From Acidobacteriota bacterium (GTDB lineage Bacteria > Acidobacteriota > Blastocatellia > RBC074), in NCBI GenBank assembly GCA_016196035.1, contig JACPYM010000031.1, positions 1 through 64,000 on the forward strand: DNA of 64,000 nt. Reading direction: 5' to 3'. Both the position numbers and the translations under genes were made by a program. The notes beneath the pieces were generated by a model that worked only from the letters and a program-made list of their open reading frames with translations, had not been told where the DNA came from and did no database searches. Of this stretch, positions 27,901 through 37,209 are shown in pieces. Positions within the stretch are counted from its first letter, which is position 1. Each line of letters begins with the position of its first letter.

Positions 27901-30900
27901 GCCAGCGGCGCGCGATTGGCCGCGACGGTGATCATCACCGGGCGCGTGATCACACGCGGCGGCGTGCTGTTGTCCGACGCCGCAAAGGTGATGGTGTAAG
28001 TCGCCGCTTCGCCGATGTTGGGCGTCCAGTTGAATTCGCCGGTTTGGGCGACAAAGGTGGCCCGTGGCGGCAAATTGGTTGCGCTCAGCGTGACCGTTTG
28101 TCCCGGACATTTCGGCGCACCCAGCACAGTGAAGCTGACGGGCAGCCCTTCGACCGCGTTCACGATGCCCGGCACGGTCAGCAGCGGATCGCACTCGCCG
28201 CTGACAATGATGATGACCTGACGGCTGACCGTGCGTTGCGGCTGGCCGTTGTCGGTCGCCGTGAAGGTCACGGTGAAGTTGGTCACCTGCGCAAAGTTCG
28301 GCGTGAAGGTGAGCGTGCCCGTCGCCGGATTGCCCGGCGCGGTGTTGAACGTTGCGCCCGCCGGCACGCCCGCCGCCGTCAGCGTCACGGTTTGACTGGC
28401 GTCCGGATCGGTCGCGCTGACGTTGAAGATCAGTTGCTGGCCGACGTTGACGGTCAACGGCGTCGCCGGGGCGTTCACCTGGGGATCGAGGTTGAAATCC
28501 ACCACATTGATCGTCACCAGCTTGGTTGAAATCGCGTTGGCGTCGTTCCCATCCGCCGCCGTAAAGGTGATCGGATACGTGCCCGATTGCGTGAAGTTGG
28601 GCGTCCAGCGGAACTCGCGCGAAACACGCGGGCCGTTCTGAACCAGTTCGCCCAACACCGAGCCGGACGGCAGATTGCCTGTGTTGATGGTCAGGTTCTG
28701 ATTGGGACAGCCTTGCAAGGCCGTGATGGTGAACACGACCTGCTGGCCTTCAGAGATGTTGTAGGTGTCCTGCGGCGTGCTCACCGTGGGTGGCACGCTG
28801 ACGTTGTTGACCGTGATGGCCAGGGTGCGCGTTTCACTGCGCGCCGGATTGCCGTTGTCGGTCGCCGTGAAGCTGGGCAGATAGCCGCCCGCTTGCGTGC
28901 AACTGGGTGTCCAGGTGAATTGGCCGGTGCTCGCGGTGAAGTTCGAACCGGCAGGCAGATTGGCCGCCGACAGCGTCACGGTGTTGCCCTCAGGATCAAC
29001 CGCCGTGACGGTGAAAGCGAGCGTCTGTCCTTCATTGACCGTGGGCGGCGCGGGCAGGATCAGCGACGGCGGACAATTGTCTTCGGTGACGGTGATCTGC
29101 ACCGTCTTGGTGTCGCTGAGCGGAATCGGGCTGCCGCTATCCACCGCGACGAATGTCACCGTGTAACTGCCCGCCTGCCGGCAATTGGGCGTCCAGGTGA
29201 AGCGGCGCGTGGATTCGATAAAGCTCGCGCCTTCCGGGCGCGCGGGCGCGGTGATCGAAACCGTCTGGCCCGTATCCACATCGGTGGCCGAAACCTCAAA
29301 AGTCAGGTTCGTGTTCTTCTTGACCGTTTGCGGCCCCGGCACAATCAGCACCGGCGGGTCATTGACGGGGTTGACCGTGATGGCGACGACGGCGGTGTTG
29401 CTATCGGCCTTACCGTCATTGACCTTGAACGTGAAGTTGTCCGTGCCGTTGTAATTCGGATTAGGGGTGTAAATCAGATTCGGCGCAACTCCGCTGAGCG
29501 TGCCGTTCGACGGCTGCGTCAAAACATAGCGGATCGGATTGCCGTCCGGATCACCCGCTTGCAGGAAGATGACTTTCGTCGTGTCTTCATCCAGCGTCAC
29601 GCTTTGCGATGTTGCTGACGGCGCGCGATTGGCGGGCGACGACAGCGAGGCAAAGAACAGATCGGGCGTCAGCGCCGTCACGCCGCCGAGTTTGATGACG
29701 CCGCCGCTGACCGTGCGCAAAACGCTGTCCGCGCGTCCATCGGGCCGCAGCAGACGCGCCTCGACCATCAAACTATCGTTGCTGGAATTCACCGGCACAT
29801 AGCGAATGACAAACGCGCCATCGCCATCGGTATACCCCGCCTGGCCGCGCACCTGTACCATCGCGCCGATCACCGGCAGGCTCACCGTATCGCTGATGCG
29901 TTCGACCACGCGGCCCGTCACGCTGGTCATGTTTGAGGTGGAGAGGGCGACGAAATAAATGCCGCCTTCCGTAATGGCGCGGAAGCCCGTTTCAATGCGC
30001 GGGCCATTGACGGTCGCCGTGCCCGCTTCGATAAACGAACCGAGCGTCGGACTGTCGCTGCGCTGATCCAGCCGGTAGAGCGTCAGTTGCGTGCCGCCCG
30101 CCAGGTTGTCGGAATTCGGGAAGCTCAATTGCCCGCCCGGATTCAAGCGCGTGCCCAGCGGCGTCAATTGCACGATGCGCGAACTGTAGATGCTCGCAGG
30201 CAGCGGTTTCGGCGTGCGGCAATTCTGGATTTGCGAAAGCGTGATTTGATTGGTGAGCGCATCGTTGGGGAATTGCGCCGCCGCGCCCGCTTCCAAGGTG
30301 AAGATGACATCCCCCGCCGTGGCGTTTTGATCGCCGCCGCACGGGAAAACCGGCAGCGTGAGCGTGATGGCATTGCCCAGGCCGCTGCTGCGGCCATTGG
30401 GCGAAGTCAGCGAAATGGGCGCGGCCAGGCGGTTGTCCCGCTTCGTGTTGACCTCGACACGCTGGGAGATCGAACCGTGGGTTTCAAATCCGCGCACACC
30501 TTGGGGCGTGATGAGCAGCGTCGTGAAAAACGTATTCGGCGGCGTCGTCAGATTGATCGGCAGAATGAACGAGCCGTCTGGTTTGGTGGTGGTTTGTTCG
30601 TTGGTGACCAGCGCCTTGACGAGCACGCCGCCCAGGGGCTGCCGGTCGCTGGTTTCGACAATGCCGCTGACCGAAGTGCCGACCTGCAATTGATTGGTCG
30701 AAGTCGCCTCGCCGCTCGGCGTATTGACGGTGATCCGGCCCGTTTGAATGCCGAAGGGCAGTTGCACGGTCAACCGATCCGTCGCCGCCGAGATGACCTG
30801 CGCCTGCTGGCTGCCAATGCGCACGCGATTGTCCACCAGATTGCCTGCGAGGAAAGGCCCGCCCGTGATGACCACATTCTGACCGGCCAGGAAGGTTTGC

Positions 30901-31976
30901 TGGGTTGGTTCGCCCACCGTCGGCGGCGTGGTTAGCCGCAACCCGGCAATTTCGACTTCGGCTGTGTTGGAAAGCTTTTGCGTGCCGGTGGTCGGATCAA
31001 TCACCGCGAGCGAGAAATTGACCAGCCCGCGTCCGGCCAGCCGCGTGCGCACGTCGCCGCGATTGATGGGGCCGATGTTGATTTGATCTACGCCGACCAG
31101 CGTGCCCTGCGCTTGGGCAAAAGTGACTGGCAGATTCGGCGCGCCTTCCAAACCGCCCAGCCGCACACTCACATCGTTGACGCTGGCGCGGCCCCGCACA
31201 CCCGTGGCAAACATAATAATGAAGACCTGTTCGGCCTCCGTGCCCAAATCAATCGGTTCCGGCACAAAGCGGTTTTGATCGGGTTCAAAGCGGGCCAGGC
31301 GCTGCGTCGTCTGGGTTCCATTGGCCGCCACGCGCAGGATAATGGCCGCTGGCAAGCCCTTGCCTGAAGCATTGGCCGTGAAAATGCCAGGCGACACACG
31401 CGCAATTTGCAAGCGGCCCACCGAAGTGATGCCTTCGCCTGTGATGATCGTAATGGTCGCTTCGCCCTGGGTCGTGCCGGTCGGAATGACGAAGTTGACT
31501 TGGGTCGGCGCCACAAAGAAAAGCTGCGCGAACCGTTCGGTATTTTGGCTATCGCGTACACGCACGGTCGTGCCCGCCAACGAAGTCGGCAGCGGCACCG
31601 AGGTACCCGTTTCAACGCGCGTCGCCAAATTCGCGCCAAATGCCGCGACGACAGAATCCGCCGCCACTGCGCCCGCCTCGAACGTCGCCGCCGAGACGGC
31701 AACCAAGGGCTGTATCTGAAAAGCGGCTTTGGCGGATAGAGAAGCTGGCCCTGCGTTCGTGCCGGCTGCCAAATCTGGTTGTATCGCTTGAGTTAACGCT
31801 GGTTGCGTAGACAGGCTGATGGACGGTAAAAGCTTGCTGCGGTGCGCCCCTACCGAGGGCAGTACGCTTAAGCACAGCGCGCAAGCAAACAAACCAACCA
31901 GCAGCGCCGCACGGCGATTCACGAATAGAGCATTGAACAGTTGCACCAAAGAGAGGCCGCGATTGGGCAACGACAT
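24945..31976 (-). CDS. Giant secreted multi-Ig/cadherin-like protein with TIGR03437 and BNR domains
   Basis: A 2343-residue exported protein. After a signal region (AALLVGLFACALCLSVLPSV) comes a TIGR03437 domain (about residues 92-340; signatures AAFGANLAT, APTQVNFVIPTGT, GKGLPAAIILRV). A carboxypeptidase-regulatory-like beta sandwich (GIVETSDRQPLGGVLVKAL) and further beta segments precede at least four VCBS/Big_9 tandem units (for example TLDEDT...YTPNPNYNGTDNFTFKVND) alternating with He_PIG-like Ig domains with the recurring phrase GQFTWTP. The last 330 residues are BNR/YCF48-like repeats (STNNGETWPRV, STDNGINWTQV, TTNDGTSWAQV). The architecture suggests a surface adhesin or matrix protein. 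No sortase or T9SS signal is evident at the C-terminus, which ends DDGRVFIRPL. A terminator follows. Antisense frames over it are shadows. Confidence 0.9.
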   Translation of the reverse strand: MSLPNRGLSLVQLFNALFVNRRAALLVGLFACALCLSVLPSVGAHRSKLLPSISLSTQPALTQAIQPDLAAGTNAGPASLSAKAAFQIQPLVAVSAATFEAGAVAADSVVAAFGANLATRVETGTSVPLPTSLAGTTVRVRDSQNTERFAQLFFVAPTQVNFVIPTGTTQGEATITIITGEGITSVGRLQIARVSPGIFTANASGKGLPAAIILRVAANGTQTTQRLARFEPDQNRFVPEPIDLGTEAEQVFIIMFATGVRGRASVNDVSVRLGGLEGAPNLPVTFAQAQGTLVGVDQINIGPINRGDVRTRLAGRGLVNFSLAVIDPTTGTQKLSNTAEVEIAGLRLTTPPTVGEPTQQTFLAGQNVVITGGPFLAGNLVDNRVRIGSQQAQVISAATDRLTVQLPFGIQTGRITVNTPSGEATSTNQLQVGTSVSGIVETSDRQPLGGVLVKALVTNEQTTTKPDGSFILPINLTTPPNTFFTTLLITPQGVRGFETHGSISQRVEVNTKRDNRLAAPISLTSPNGRSSGLGNAITLTLPVFPCGGDQNATAGDVIFTLEAGAAAQFPNDALTNQITLSQIQNCRTPKPLPASIYSSRIVQLTPLGTRLNPGGQLSFPNSDNLAGGTQLTLYRLDQRSDSPTLGSFIEAGTATVNGPRIETGFRAITEGGIYFVALSTSNMTSVTGRVVERISDTVSLPVIGAMVQVRGQAGYTDGDGAFVIRYVPVNSSNDSLMVEARLLRPDGRADSVLRTVSGGVIKLGGVTALTPDLFFASLSSPANRAPSATSQSVTLDEDTTKVIFLQAGDPDGNPIRYVLTQPSNGTLSGVAPNLIYTPNPNYNGTDNFTFKVNDGKADSNTAVVAITVNPVNDPPVLIVPGPQTVKKNTNLTFEVSATDVDTGQTVSITAPARPEGASFIESTRRFTWTPNCRQAGSYTVTFVAVDSGSPIPLSDTKTVQITVTEDNCPPSLILPAPPTVNEGQTLAFTVTAVDPEGNTVTLSAANLPAGSNFTASTGQFTWTPSCTQAGGYLPSFTATDNGNPARSETRTLAITVNNVSVPPTVSTPQDTYNISEGQQVVFTITALQGCPNQNLTINTGNLPSGSVLGELVQNGPRVSREFRWTPNFTQSGTYPITFTAADGNDANAISTKLVTINVVDFNLDPQVNAPATPLTVNVGQQLIFNVSATDPDASQTVTLTAAGVPAGATFNTAPGNPATGTLTFTPNFAQVTNFTVTFTATDNGQPQRTVSRQVIIIVSGECDPLLTVPGIVNAVEGLPVSFTVLGAPKCPGQTVTLSATNLPPRATFVAQTGEFNWTPNIGEAATYTITFAASDNSTPPRVITRPVMITVAANRAPLAASQTVTLDEDTPKALTLVASDPENQTLTYSILQAPQHGTLTGTPPNVTYNPTANFNGPDAFTFKANDGRLDSNIATVSLTVTPVNDAPVAQGSNIAISEDAPGNLILQASDVDGDPLTFTITKQPSNGTLSGTAPNLIYTPNPNFFGTDEVRFRASDGKTNSNEAVIGIIVTSVNDAPTITVPGPQSVITGQPVSFTVTAADVDANDTLTLTATNTPAGSTFTQTNATTGQFTWTPTEAQAGSFTVTFAVRDNGLPMLSATNTVTIVVSPQTTNITIDAPSQLNATENQQVSFTVSAAGGTQGQPFTLNATAGLPQGAVFPAQTSNGSSISQTFTWTPDFSQAGTFDITFTATRGVTANKVVRIIVANVCRPPVLTVPLGTVNGSEGQPLTFNVSATDPDTGETLTLTSPNLPAGATFPVATSTSGTIQQAFNWTPAFNQAGSYTVSFNVTDNCSPAQQNDTKTVSISIADVNRAPVANPQTGTGRVTTLQNTQVNVTLTGSDPDNDTISFAVLTTPQHGSLSGSAPNLSYTPANNFSGTDSFTFKVNDGKVDSPAATVEIGVTSVCQAPVLTVPANQTINLTIPQDCATNPVAQPVTFNVTATDPNANSVITLTAQGLPSGATFTQTNTSGAAAAGTFNWTPSVFNEARTFTVTFTATGNCNALAMTKTVNLSLTIPSSPARWQPTNLPKQGTVITLLNNGTNLYAGQAGGGFYLSTNNGETWPRVDQMGLTSTEIRALVVKTAGTTTTLFAGTPGGGVYRSTDNGINWTQVNNGLSNSFVRSLAVASNGTVFAGTQGGGIFFTTNDGTSWAQVNGGLGDLGIYALTAAGTDNNARIYAGTETNGVYTLLVSDLGGASPTWAAVGAGLPTTRVQALEVSPDGNTLFAGFNGSGVYRTTLLGAANWSSINIGLDNQTVNDLHFAGSNLYAATDSGVFRFNAQNDTWGLLNDCLPFSRITSLANSGQTTKLFAATDDGRVFIRPL

Positions 31977-32709
31977 AAGGCACCTCCAGATAAACCGAAA
32001 TCTATCTTCTGATCCAAGTCAGGTGATTCAGGTCAGGTCGTTGGGGGGAGGACTGTACGGGCAGCCTTCCACGTCAAACATACGCTGGACATAGGCTGGA
32101 TAAACAGCTATGCCCAGTGTGCAAATAACAAGTCCGGATTACTGGGCTGGTGAAGCGCTTCGTGAATACCGGGAAAAGAAGCTATGGCTGGCCGCCGCAC
32201 GCGGCTGCCGAGCACAGCGAATGAATGGAAAAATGCGATAGGGTGATAGCGAGCAGTTAAACATCGCGCGGCAACGGTGCGCCCTTCACCGACCTCAACC
32301 AAAAATACTCTGATAGGGAATTGCGAACAGACTTCAAAACGGGCGAATTCGGCTAATAGATTGAATTATTGCACCAGGGGTCTTGATTGGAATCACACAA
32401 AGCTAGTGGAGTTAGGGATCGTCATATGCCCTGGGAACGCTGGAAACCTCTCAGGCAGGGCGGCGTCAATCTAATGCTCTGTGCGCTTGGCAGTCAACAA
32501 AAATTTCTTTCCAGTGGTTTTACTGCAATAACTTAGCAGTGCGGAACGTTACGGGGCTTGTGGTTTTTGGGGTACTGCAACTGAAACGACGGGCCTTTGA
32601 TACCATCCCCTTGGGTTGGGTTGCTTGAACGCTTTACAAAGCTGAGCCACTCCTCCAAAGGCGTCACAAACCGAACCTTGCTGCGGTGTGCGCGTTAATA
32701 AAAGACCCG
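31977..32709. other. 733-base intergenic region without a supported gene
   Basis: The interval separates two minus-strand genes. Only short frames with no family resemblance were found on either strand, and no tRNA, hairpin array or long inverted repeat was seen. The base composition is somewhat richer in A/T than the flanking genes. It probably carries the promoter of the giant gene, which I could not place with confidence. Confidence 0.5.
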
Positions 32710-33543
32710 CTACTTCCGTTGCGCCTTGACCGTCTCCCAAGCGATTGCTTGCAACAGACTTGCCTCAGCCATGTTCAAGCGTGCCAATTCGCCGGGCGGT
32801 CCTTCTTTCGCTTTGCCAGTGGTTTCAATCAAGGCGCCTGTCACCGCGTTTGGCAAACCCGCCGGCGTGCGGCCAGACAACGTCGCGTAAAACACACAGG
32901 CGGCTAGATACGTCCCCACTGCCGTTGGGTGGCTCTTGTCCGCAATATGCAGCGCCAGCTCTGGCCGTTTCTGCAACGCCGCTTCCCAGGCCAAGCCGAC
33001 CGGCACGAGCAGCGCGTTCAACTCTTTAGCAATGGATGTGTAGGCCGCTGTTAACTGCGCCTGTGTTTCCGGCGCGTTCTGCCGCGCCCAGGTCAGATAG
33101 AAAACCGTTTGTGCCCCCGCCTTTTTGATCTCGGCGTCGAACAGCCGCGCATATTCGTGAAAGGTTTTCGGGTCGGCAATCTGCGGCTTGCCATCCACGA
33201 TTGGAGCGTTGCCGAGCGTGCTTTGCTCTTGCAAGACGACATAATTCCAACCGCCTCGTTTAATCGCGGCGAGCGCCTGGCCCTCTTCCCATAAGCGTTT
33301 CAGCGTTGCTCCGCCCACCGTCACCATTTCCGCTTCCAGCGGTTGCGCAGGCTTGGCCGCTTGCGCCAAGCCCACCAGCATCTGTGGCAGGTTGTTGAAA
33401 TAGGTGTAGCTATTGCCAATGAATAGCACGCGGCGGACAGGCACAGCCTTTTGCGCAGCCTGCTGCGTCGTGACGGGCACAAGCACGGCCAGCAGCGTGA
33501 AGGCCAACAAGTAAAGTTTGGAGAGCGGTTTTAAGTAGCGCAT
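32710..33543 (-). CDS. Secreted SGNH/GDSL-like hydrolase
   Basis: A 277-residue exported protein with signal peptide (LYLLAFTLLAVLVPVTT). The block I nucleophile region is VLFIGNSYTYFNNLP (Ser about residue 45, GNS in place of GDS). The catalytic Asp/His pair lies in HIADKSHPTAVGTYLAA (block V) near residue 205. Block II/III elements are TVGGATLKRLW and VVLQEQST. Such enzymes act as esterases or deacetylases, often on polysaccharides; the substrate is not known. It starts four bases after the stop of the AlkD-like gene on the same strand, so the two are probably cotranscribed even though their functions look unrelated. Confidence 0.88.
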   Translation of the reverse strand: MRYLKPLSKLYLLAFTLLAVLVPVTTQQAAQKAVPVRRVLFIGNSYTYFNNLPQMLVGLAQAAKPAQPLEAEMVTVGGATLKRLWEEGQALAAIKRGGWNYVVLQEQSTLGNAPIVDGKPQIADPKTFHEYARLFDAEIKKAGAQTVFYLTWARQNAPETQAQLTAAYTSIAKELNALLVPVGLAWEAALQKRPELALHIADKSHPTAVGTYLAACVFYATLSGRTPAGLPNAVTGALIETTGKAKEGPPGELARLNMAEASLLQAIAWETVKAQRK

Positions 33544-33547
33544 GTAA

Positions 33548-34360
33548 TCAACCTTTCCGAATCGTTCGTAACGCCTTGTTCACAATATACGCCGTCTCTT
33601 TGGTCGGCGAAGTTTCAGCCCAATGAGTGCAAACATCTTCTACCCAACCAGGCTGCGATTTACTGGCGTCGTTCAGCCAATTCGCCACCGAATCGCGCAC
33701 GTATTTGGCCGGATCGCTGTGCAGCGGTTCCAGGATCGGATAGCCAAGTTCAGGATTCTTCTTCAGCGCATCAATGTGTTTGCACCACACGCCGCGCGGG
33801 CGCGTCGCCTCGCTGGCAAAGCGGCGGATGTTTTCGTCCGCATCCGTCGCCCATGCGCTCAGCCCACGAATCGCCGCTGACAGTTCACGCGCCAGCGCAT
33901 CGCGCACCGCCATCCAGGCGATTTCGCGCACGCCGAAATGCGCATCGGCGGCAAACGGGCGAATGGCGTCGAGCTTTTGCGCGAGCGGCAATTCCGCATC
34001 GCCGCCGACCACGTGACAGGCCCAACTGCGCACCACATCCGACGGATGAGCCGCCAGCCCGGCAAAGCTGGATTTACGTTTGGCTTGCGCTTTGACCACC
34101 GGAAGCAAGGCGCGGCCAATCACCGGAATGAGTTGCGCCGCGCTTGGCTTTTTGAGCCGCGCAATGGCCGCCAGTGTAGCGGGAATGGCCGCCTGCAAGC
34201 CAAGCTCCGGCAGTACTGCCTGCAACAACAGCCTTTGATCCAGCGCCAGCCACTCGACCAAATTGGCCGTCGCCAACTCGCCCCGGTTCAATTGCGCCAG
34301 GACGTCGGGCGGGATTTCGTTGATGCGGCGTGCGCCTTTGCGTTTCGGTGAATCGGTCAT
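33548..34360 (-). CDS. DNA alkylation repair protein (AlkC/AlkD-like HEAT fold)
   Basis: A 270-residue all-helical protein resembling the DNA alkylation repair family, which removes alkylated bases using HEAT-like repeats. Typical stretches are AAHPSDVVRSWACHVVGG, FAADAHFGVREIAWMAVRDA, DENIRRFASEATRPRGVW and the C-terminal YVRDSVANWLNDASKSQPGWV with NKALRTIRKG. The segment RPRGVWCKHIDALKKNPELG matches the region that carries active-site residues in relatives. The gene lies directly upstream of the SGNH hydrolase. Glycosylase activity is inferred from the family, and non-enzymatic homologues exist. Confidence 0.85.
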   Translation of the reverse strand: MTDSPKRKGARRINEIPPDVLAQLNRGELATANLVEWLALDQRLLLQAVLPELGLQAAIPATLAAIARLKKPSAAQLIPVIGRALLPVVKAQAKRKSSFAGLAAHPSDVVRSWACHVVGGDAELPLAQKLDAIRPFAADAHFGVREIAWMAVRDALARELSAAIRGLSAWATDADENIRRFASEATRPRGVWCKHIDALKKNPELGYPILEPLHSDPAKYVRDSVANWLNDASKSQPGWVEDVCTHWAETSPTKETAYIVNKALRTIRKG

Positions 34361-34444
34361 ACTTTTTTGCCCGCCGCATTTTTCGTGTCTATGCCTTATG
34401 CGTCAAGCTCGCGCCAAGAATGCTCTATAGTCAAAACCATCAAG

Positions 34445-34570
34445 GCGCGCAGTGCCGGAACGGTACCGCGACAGTGATGGAGCGGCGGTCGTGTGCCACG
34501 ATATTGTTCCGGTAGGTTTGCTGCCCAAGTTTCCGCTCCATCACTGTCGCGATACTGTTCTGCTGCGCGC
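34445..34570. repeat. Long inverted repeat, family E
   Basis: Arms containing TACCGCGACAGTGATGGAGC (left, within 34445-34486) and its complement (within 34532-34570), closed at the base by GCGCGC on both sides. The loop carries a second partial copy (CACGATATTGTTCCGGTA) of the arm's inner sequence. It lies between the AlkD-like gene and the stop of the Roco-TIR gene, 36 bases from the latter. Confidence 0.85.
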
Positions 34571-34605
34571 TTCTGCCGGGGACTAAGCTTGGGCTTCGAC
34601 ACAAA

Positions 34606-37134
34606 TCAGCGGCGTGCTTGCTTCTGCTTCCATAACTCGCGGGCAACTTTCTCGATCCCATCCGCTACATTGCGCCAAGCTGAATCTTTCTTCAGCCACA
34701 AATCCACTGGCTTGCCGTCTTTTGGCAACGCTTGCAGCTTGGCGAACAGCGCGTCACGCCAATTGACATCACGAATGATGATCGGAATCACGCGCGCCTC
34801 GCCTTTCTCATGCCGTTCCAGCGCGCGTTTCAATTCAACTTCAACGCAATAATCCGAAGCCATAAAGTCCACGCTTACCAGCAACAAGATTATTTTCGCT
34901 TGTTCCAGGTTAGCATCTATAACGTTGGCCCACTCCGCGCCAGGTTTGATCAAGCGGTCATGCCAAGCTGTGATCAGCCCTTGCTGTTGCATGATTTTCA
35001 AATACGGGTCCAGTTTTAGGCGGAACCGCTGCTCATCTTTGTGTGCGTAGCTGATAAACACGCGGATGGATTCCTCGCGCATTTCCGCCAAGGCTTCACG
35101 CCGGGATTCGCGGCGGCGCTTGCCTTCGAGGTCTACGCCATTGAGCAGTTGTTGCACATCTACCTCGATCACTTCATCACCAATGACTTCAGTAAAGTTG
35201 GCGACCCCTTTCTCCTCCAAGACTTGCAACTTCCTGTATGGCACTGAGAAGTCAGGATGGGAAGGCAAGGGAACCAGTTCGGTTGGTTTGAACTTCAGGT
35301 CGTTGTGGATGCGCTCAAAGTCCGAACGAATAATTCCCAGCAAGCGCCGCCGCGCTTCCGCCCTGCCTGTCACGTGAATGAAGACTTTCTTGTCCACCAC
35401 ATCGGCCTTGACCAGAGCGCGGCCTTCTTCAAAGCGCAGAATTACGCCGGTGCGCCAGCGGTGTTCGTCTTCGATCAAGCCGTGCGTGCGCACGATGAAG
35501 CGCGGCAGCAGGCCTTCGGGCAGCACCTCGTATTCGTAGCGGAAGTTCAGACATTTGGCCGGATCAAATTCGCTCGCCGCTTCCGGCTCCTGAATGTCGA
35601 GCAGTTCGGGGATCAGGTAATGCGTGTCACTGTCGGGGAAGGTGAAACACAGCTCGAACTTCTTCATCAAATCCATCACGAAGCCGTGCATGTTCACCGG
35701 GTATTCTTTGGCGGGCAGGATGCGTTGCAGATCGCGCAAGCGCAGTTCGCCTTTCTGCCCGGCCAGCAGCGCTGAATTGAGGATCGTGTAAATCCCTTCG
35801 GTCACCCACTGTGGTTTCAGCACGTGTGTATCGTACAAGCGTGCGTCCTCGCGGAAGTTGAGCATCACACCCAGATCGTGCAGGTAACGCCCCAGCAGGT
35901 TCTGCTCGGCTTCGGATTTCACCTTCCAGCGGCGGCAGGCTTTGCGGTATTCGTCAAAGCTGATGAAGCTCTTGCGCGTCCGGGGCAGCTTGTCTTTGAC
36001 CTCGAACCATTCCGCCGGGAAGCCATCGCGCAAATGCGGCAGCGCGTTGATCTCTTCGCAAATGCGGCGCTGCAATTCGTCCAAGCCCAGCCGGTCGGCG
36101 CAATCGGTTTTGATAAAGCCTTTGATGAACGGATATTTGCCCTGCAACTGGCGCTGGTTCACGTCGAAGAGATGTTCGTGCTGTTTGTTGAGCACAACCA
36201 GCACGGGCGACGCGCCGCCGAAACTCTCAATCAGCTTCAACCAGTATTCGGCGTCCTGATCCTCTGTGCCCCCGCGCCCGCTCAACACCAGCAAGTACAG
36301 GCTGCGACGCGTCAGAAAGAACTGATGCGTCGCGTGCATAATCTCCTGCCCGCCAAAATCCCAGACGTTCAGATGCGCCTGGTCTGGGCAGTGCGGCAGC
36401 GGCACATCCCAGCGCGTAATCTTGATGCCATCGGTCTGTTGCTCTTTGCCGAAGGTGTTGTGAATGAGGCGATTGATCAGTGAGGTTTTCCCGACTTCGC
36501 CGCGTCCGACAAGGATAAGTTTGGATTCGAGCAGCGGACGTTTGGGACGGAAGTAGTAGTTGAGGATTTCTGCTGGGTTTGCAGGTGGCCCTTGGTGTAG
36601 GAAATGAACTGTCACCCACGTTGGCCCCAGAATCTCTCTTGGAATACCTATATCAGGATTTCCATGTAAGTAGAGTTCCGTCAACTTAGTGCACTCTCCC
36701 AGCGTGGCAGGAATTTCGTTTAGTTCATTGTCGCTGAGATAGAGAGTTCGAAGCTCCTGTAACTTGCCTAGTGATCCTGGAATTTTCCCAATTGGATTCC
36801 CACTCAATACAAGATGTTGAAGTTGCCGTAACTCGCCCAACCAAGTAGGTATTTCTCTCAATAGATTCACGCTCAAATCAAGTGCTTCAAGATGACGAAA
36901 TCCGCGTAGTTCGTTGGGAACCTTTTGGAGATGGTTGCTATTGAGGTAGAGGCCTCTAAGGTGTCGTAATGATCCAAGCGCGGCAGGTACTTTTGTTAAT
37001 TTGAGACCAGCCAAATTCAACTCAGTGGTTTTCTGCTTAACAGCCTCAGCAATCCGCCTTTCCGCTTCTGCCATCAGAGCGGACGTAGCTGTACTAGCGG
37101 AAGGTTTGGTCTGGCGGGTGGTCTTTTTCGGCAT
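34606..37134 (-). CDS. Roco-family LRR-Roc GTPase-COR-TIR protein
   Basis: An 842-residue cytoplasmic protein. N-terminal leucine-rich repeats (about residues 35-170; LxxLxLSxNxLxxIP units such as LRTLYLSDNELNEIP) lead to a Roc GTPase: P-loop GRGEVGKTS (about 209-217), switch II WDFGGQE (about 258), and VVLNKQHE near 316, an atypical NKxD. A COR dimerisation domain follows (FDEYRKACRRWKV to about 660). The C-terminal 150 residues are a TIR domain (VFISYAHKDEQRF, DRLIKPGAEW, ASDYCVEVELKRALE), with Glu in the last motif at the position of the NADase catalytic glutamate. Bacterial LRR/GTPase/TIR combinations are candidates for immune or cell-death effectors; activity here is inferred. The LRR-coding part has a different base composition from the rest. 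Confidence 0.92.
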   Translation of the reverse strand: MPKKTTRQTKPSASTATSALMAEAERRIAEAVKQKTTELNLAGLKLTKVPAALGSLRHLRGLYLNSNHLQKVPNELRGFRHLEALDLSVNLLREIPTWLGELRQLQHLVLSGNPIGKIPGSLGKLQELRTLYLSDNELNEIPATLGECTKLTELYLHGNPDIGIPREILGPTWVTVHFLHQGPPANPAEILNYYFRPKRPLLESKLILVGRGEVGKTSLINRLIHNTFGKEQQTDGIKITRWDVPLPHCPDQAHLNVWDFGGQEIMHATHQFFLTRRSLYLLVLSGRGGTEDQDAEYWLKLIESFGGASPVLVVLNKQHEHLFDVNQRQLQGKYPFIKGFIKTDCADRLGLDELQRRICEEINALPHLRDGFPAEWFEVKDKLPRTRKSFISFDEYRKACRRWKVKSEAEQNLLGRYLHDLGVMLNFREDARLYDTHVLKPQWVTEGIYTILNSALLAGQKGELRLRDLQRILPAKEYPVNMHGFVMDLMKKFELCFTFPDSDTHYLIPELLDIQEPEAASEFDPAKCLNFRYEYEVLPEGLLPRFIVRTHGLIEDEHRWRTGVILRFEEGRALVKADVVDKKVFIHVTGRAEARRRLLGIIRSDFERIHNDLKFKPTELVPLPSHPDFSVPYRKLQVLEEKGVANFTEVIGDEVIEVDVQQLLNGVDLEGKRRRESRREALAEMREESIRVFISYAHKDEQRFRLKLDPYLKIMQQQGLITAWHDRLIKPGAEWANVIDANLEQAKIILLLVSVDFMASDYCVEVELKRALERHEKGEARVIPIIIRDVNWRDALFAKLQALPKDGKPVDLWLKKDSAWRNVADGIEKVARELWKQKQARR

Positions 37135-37209
37135 GGCTTCTGGCTTCCTCCTGTTGCGGTGGACGGTCTGGGCGTTTCCGCTGGATGTGTAGGCAACTGC
37201 TGGCCGGTA

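Noticed and set aside
26166-28529. Plus-strand frame of 787 codons opposite the giant secreted-protein gene
   Set aside because: It is antisense to a clearly coding frame with repeated Ig/VCBS motifs; its translation is Arg-rich and low-complexity, as expected for a shadow in GC-rich DNA.
32108-32302. Frame of 64 codons in the 32-kb intergenic region
   Set aside because: No domain, no signal peptide and no Shine-Dalgarno; left as unannotated intergenic DNA.
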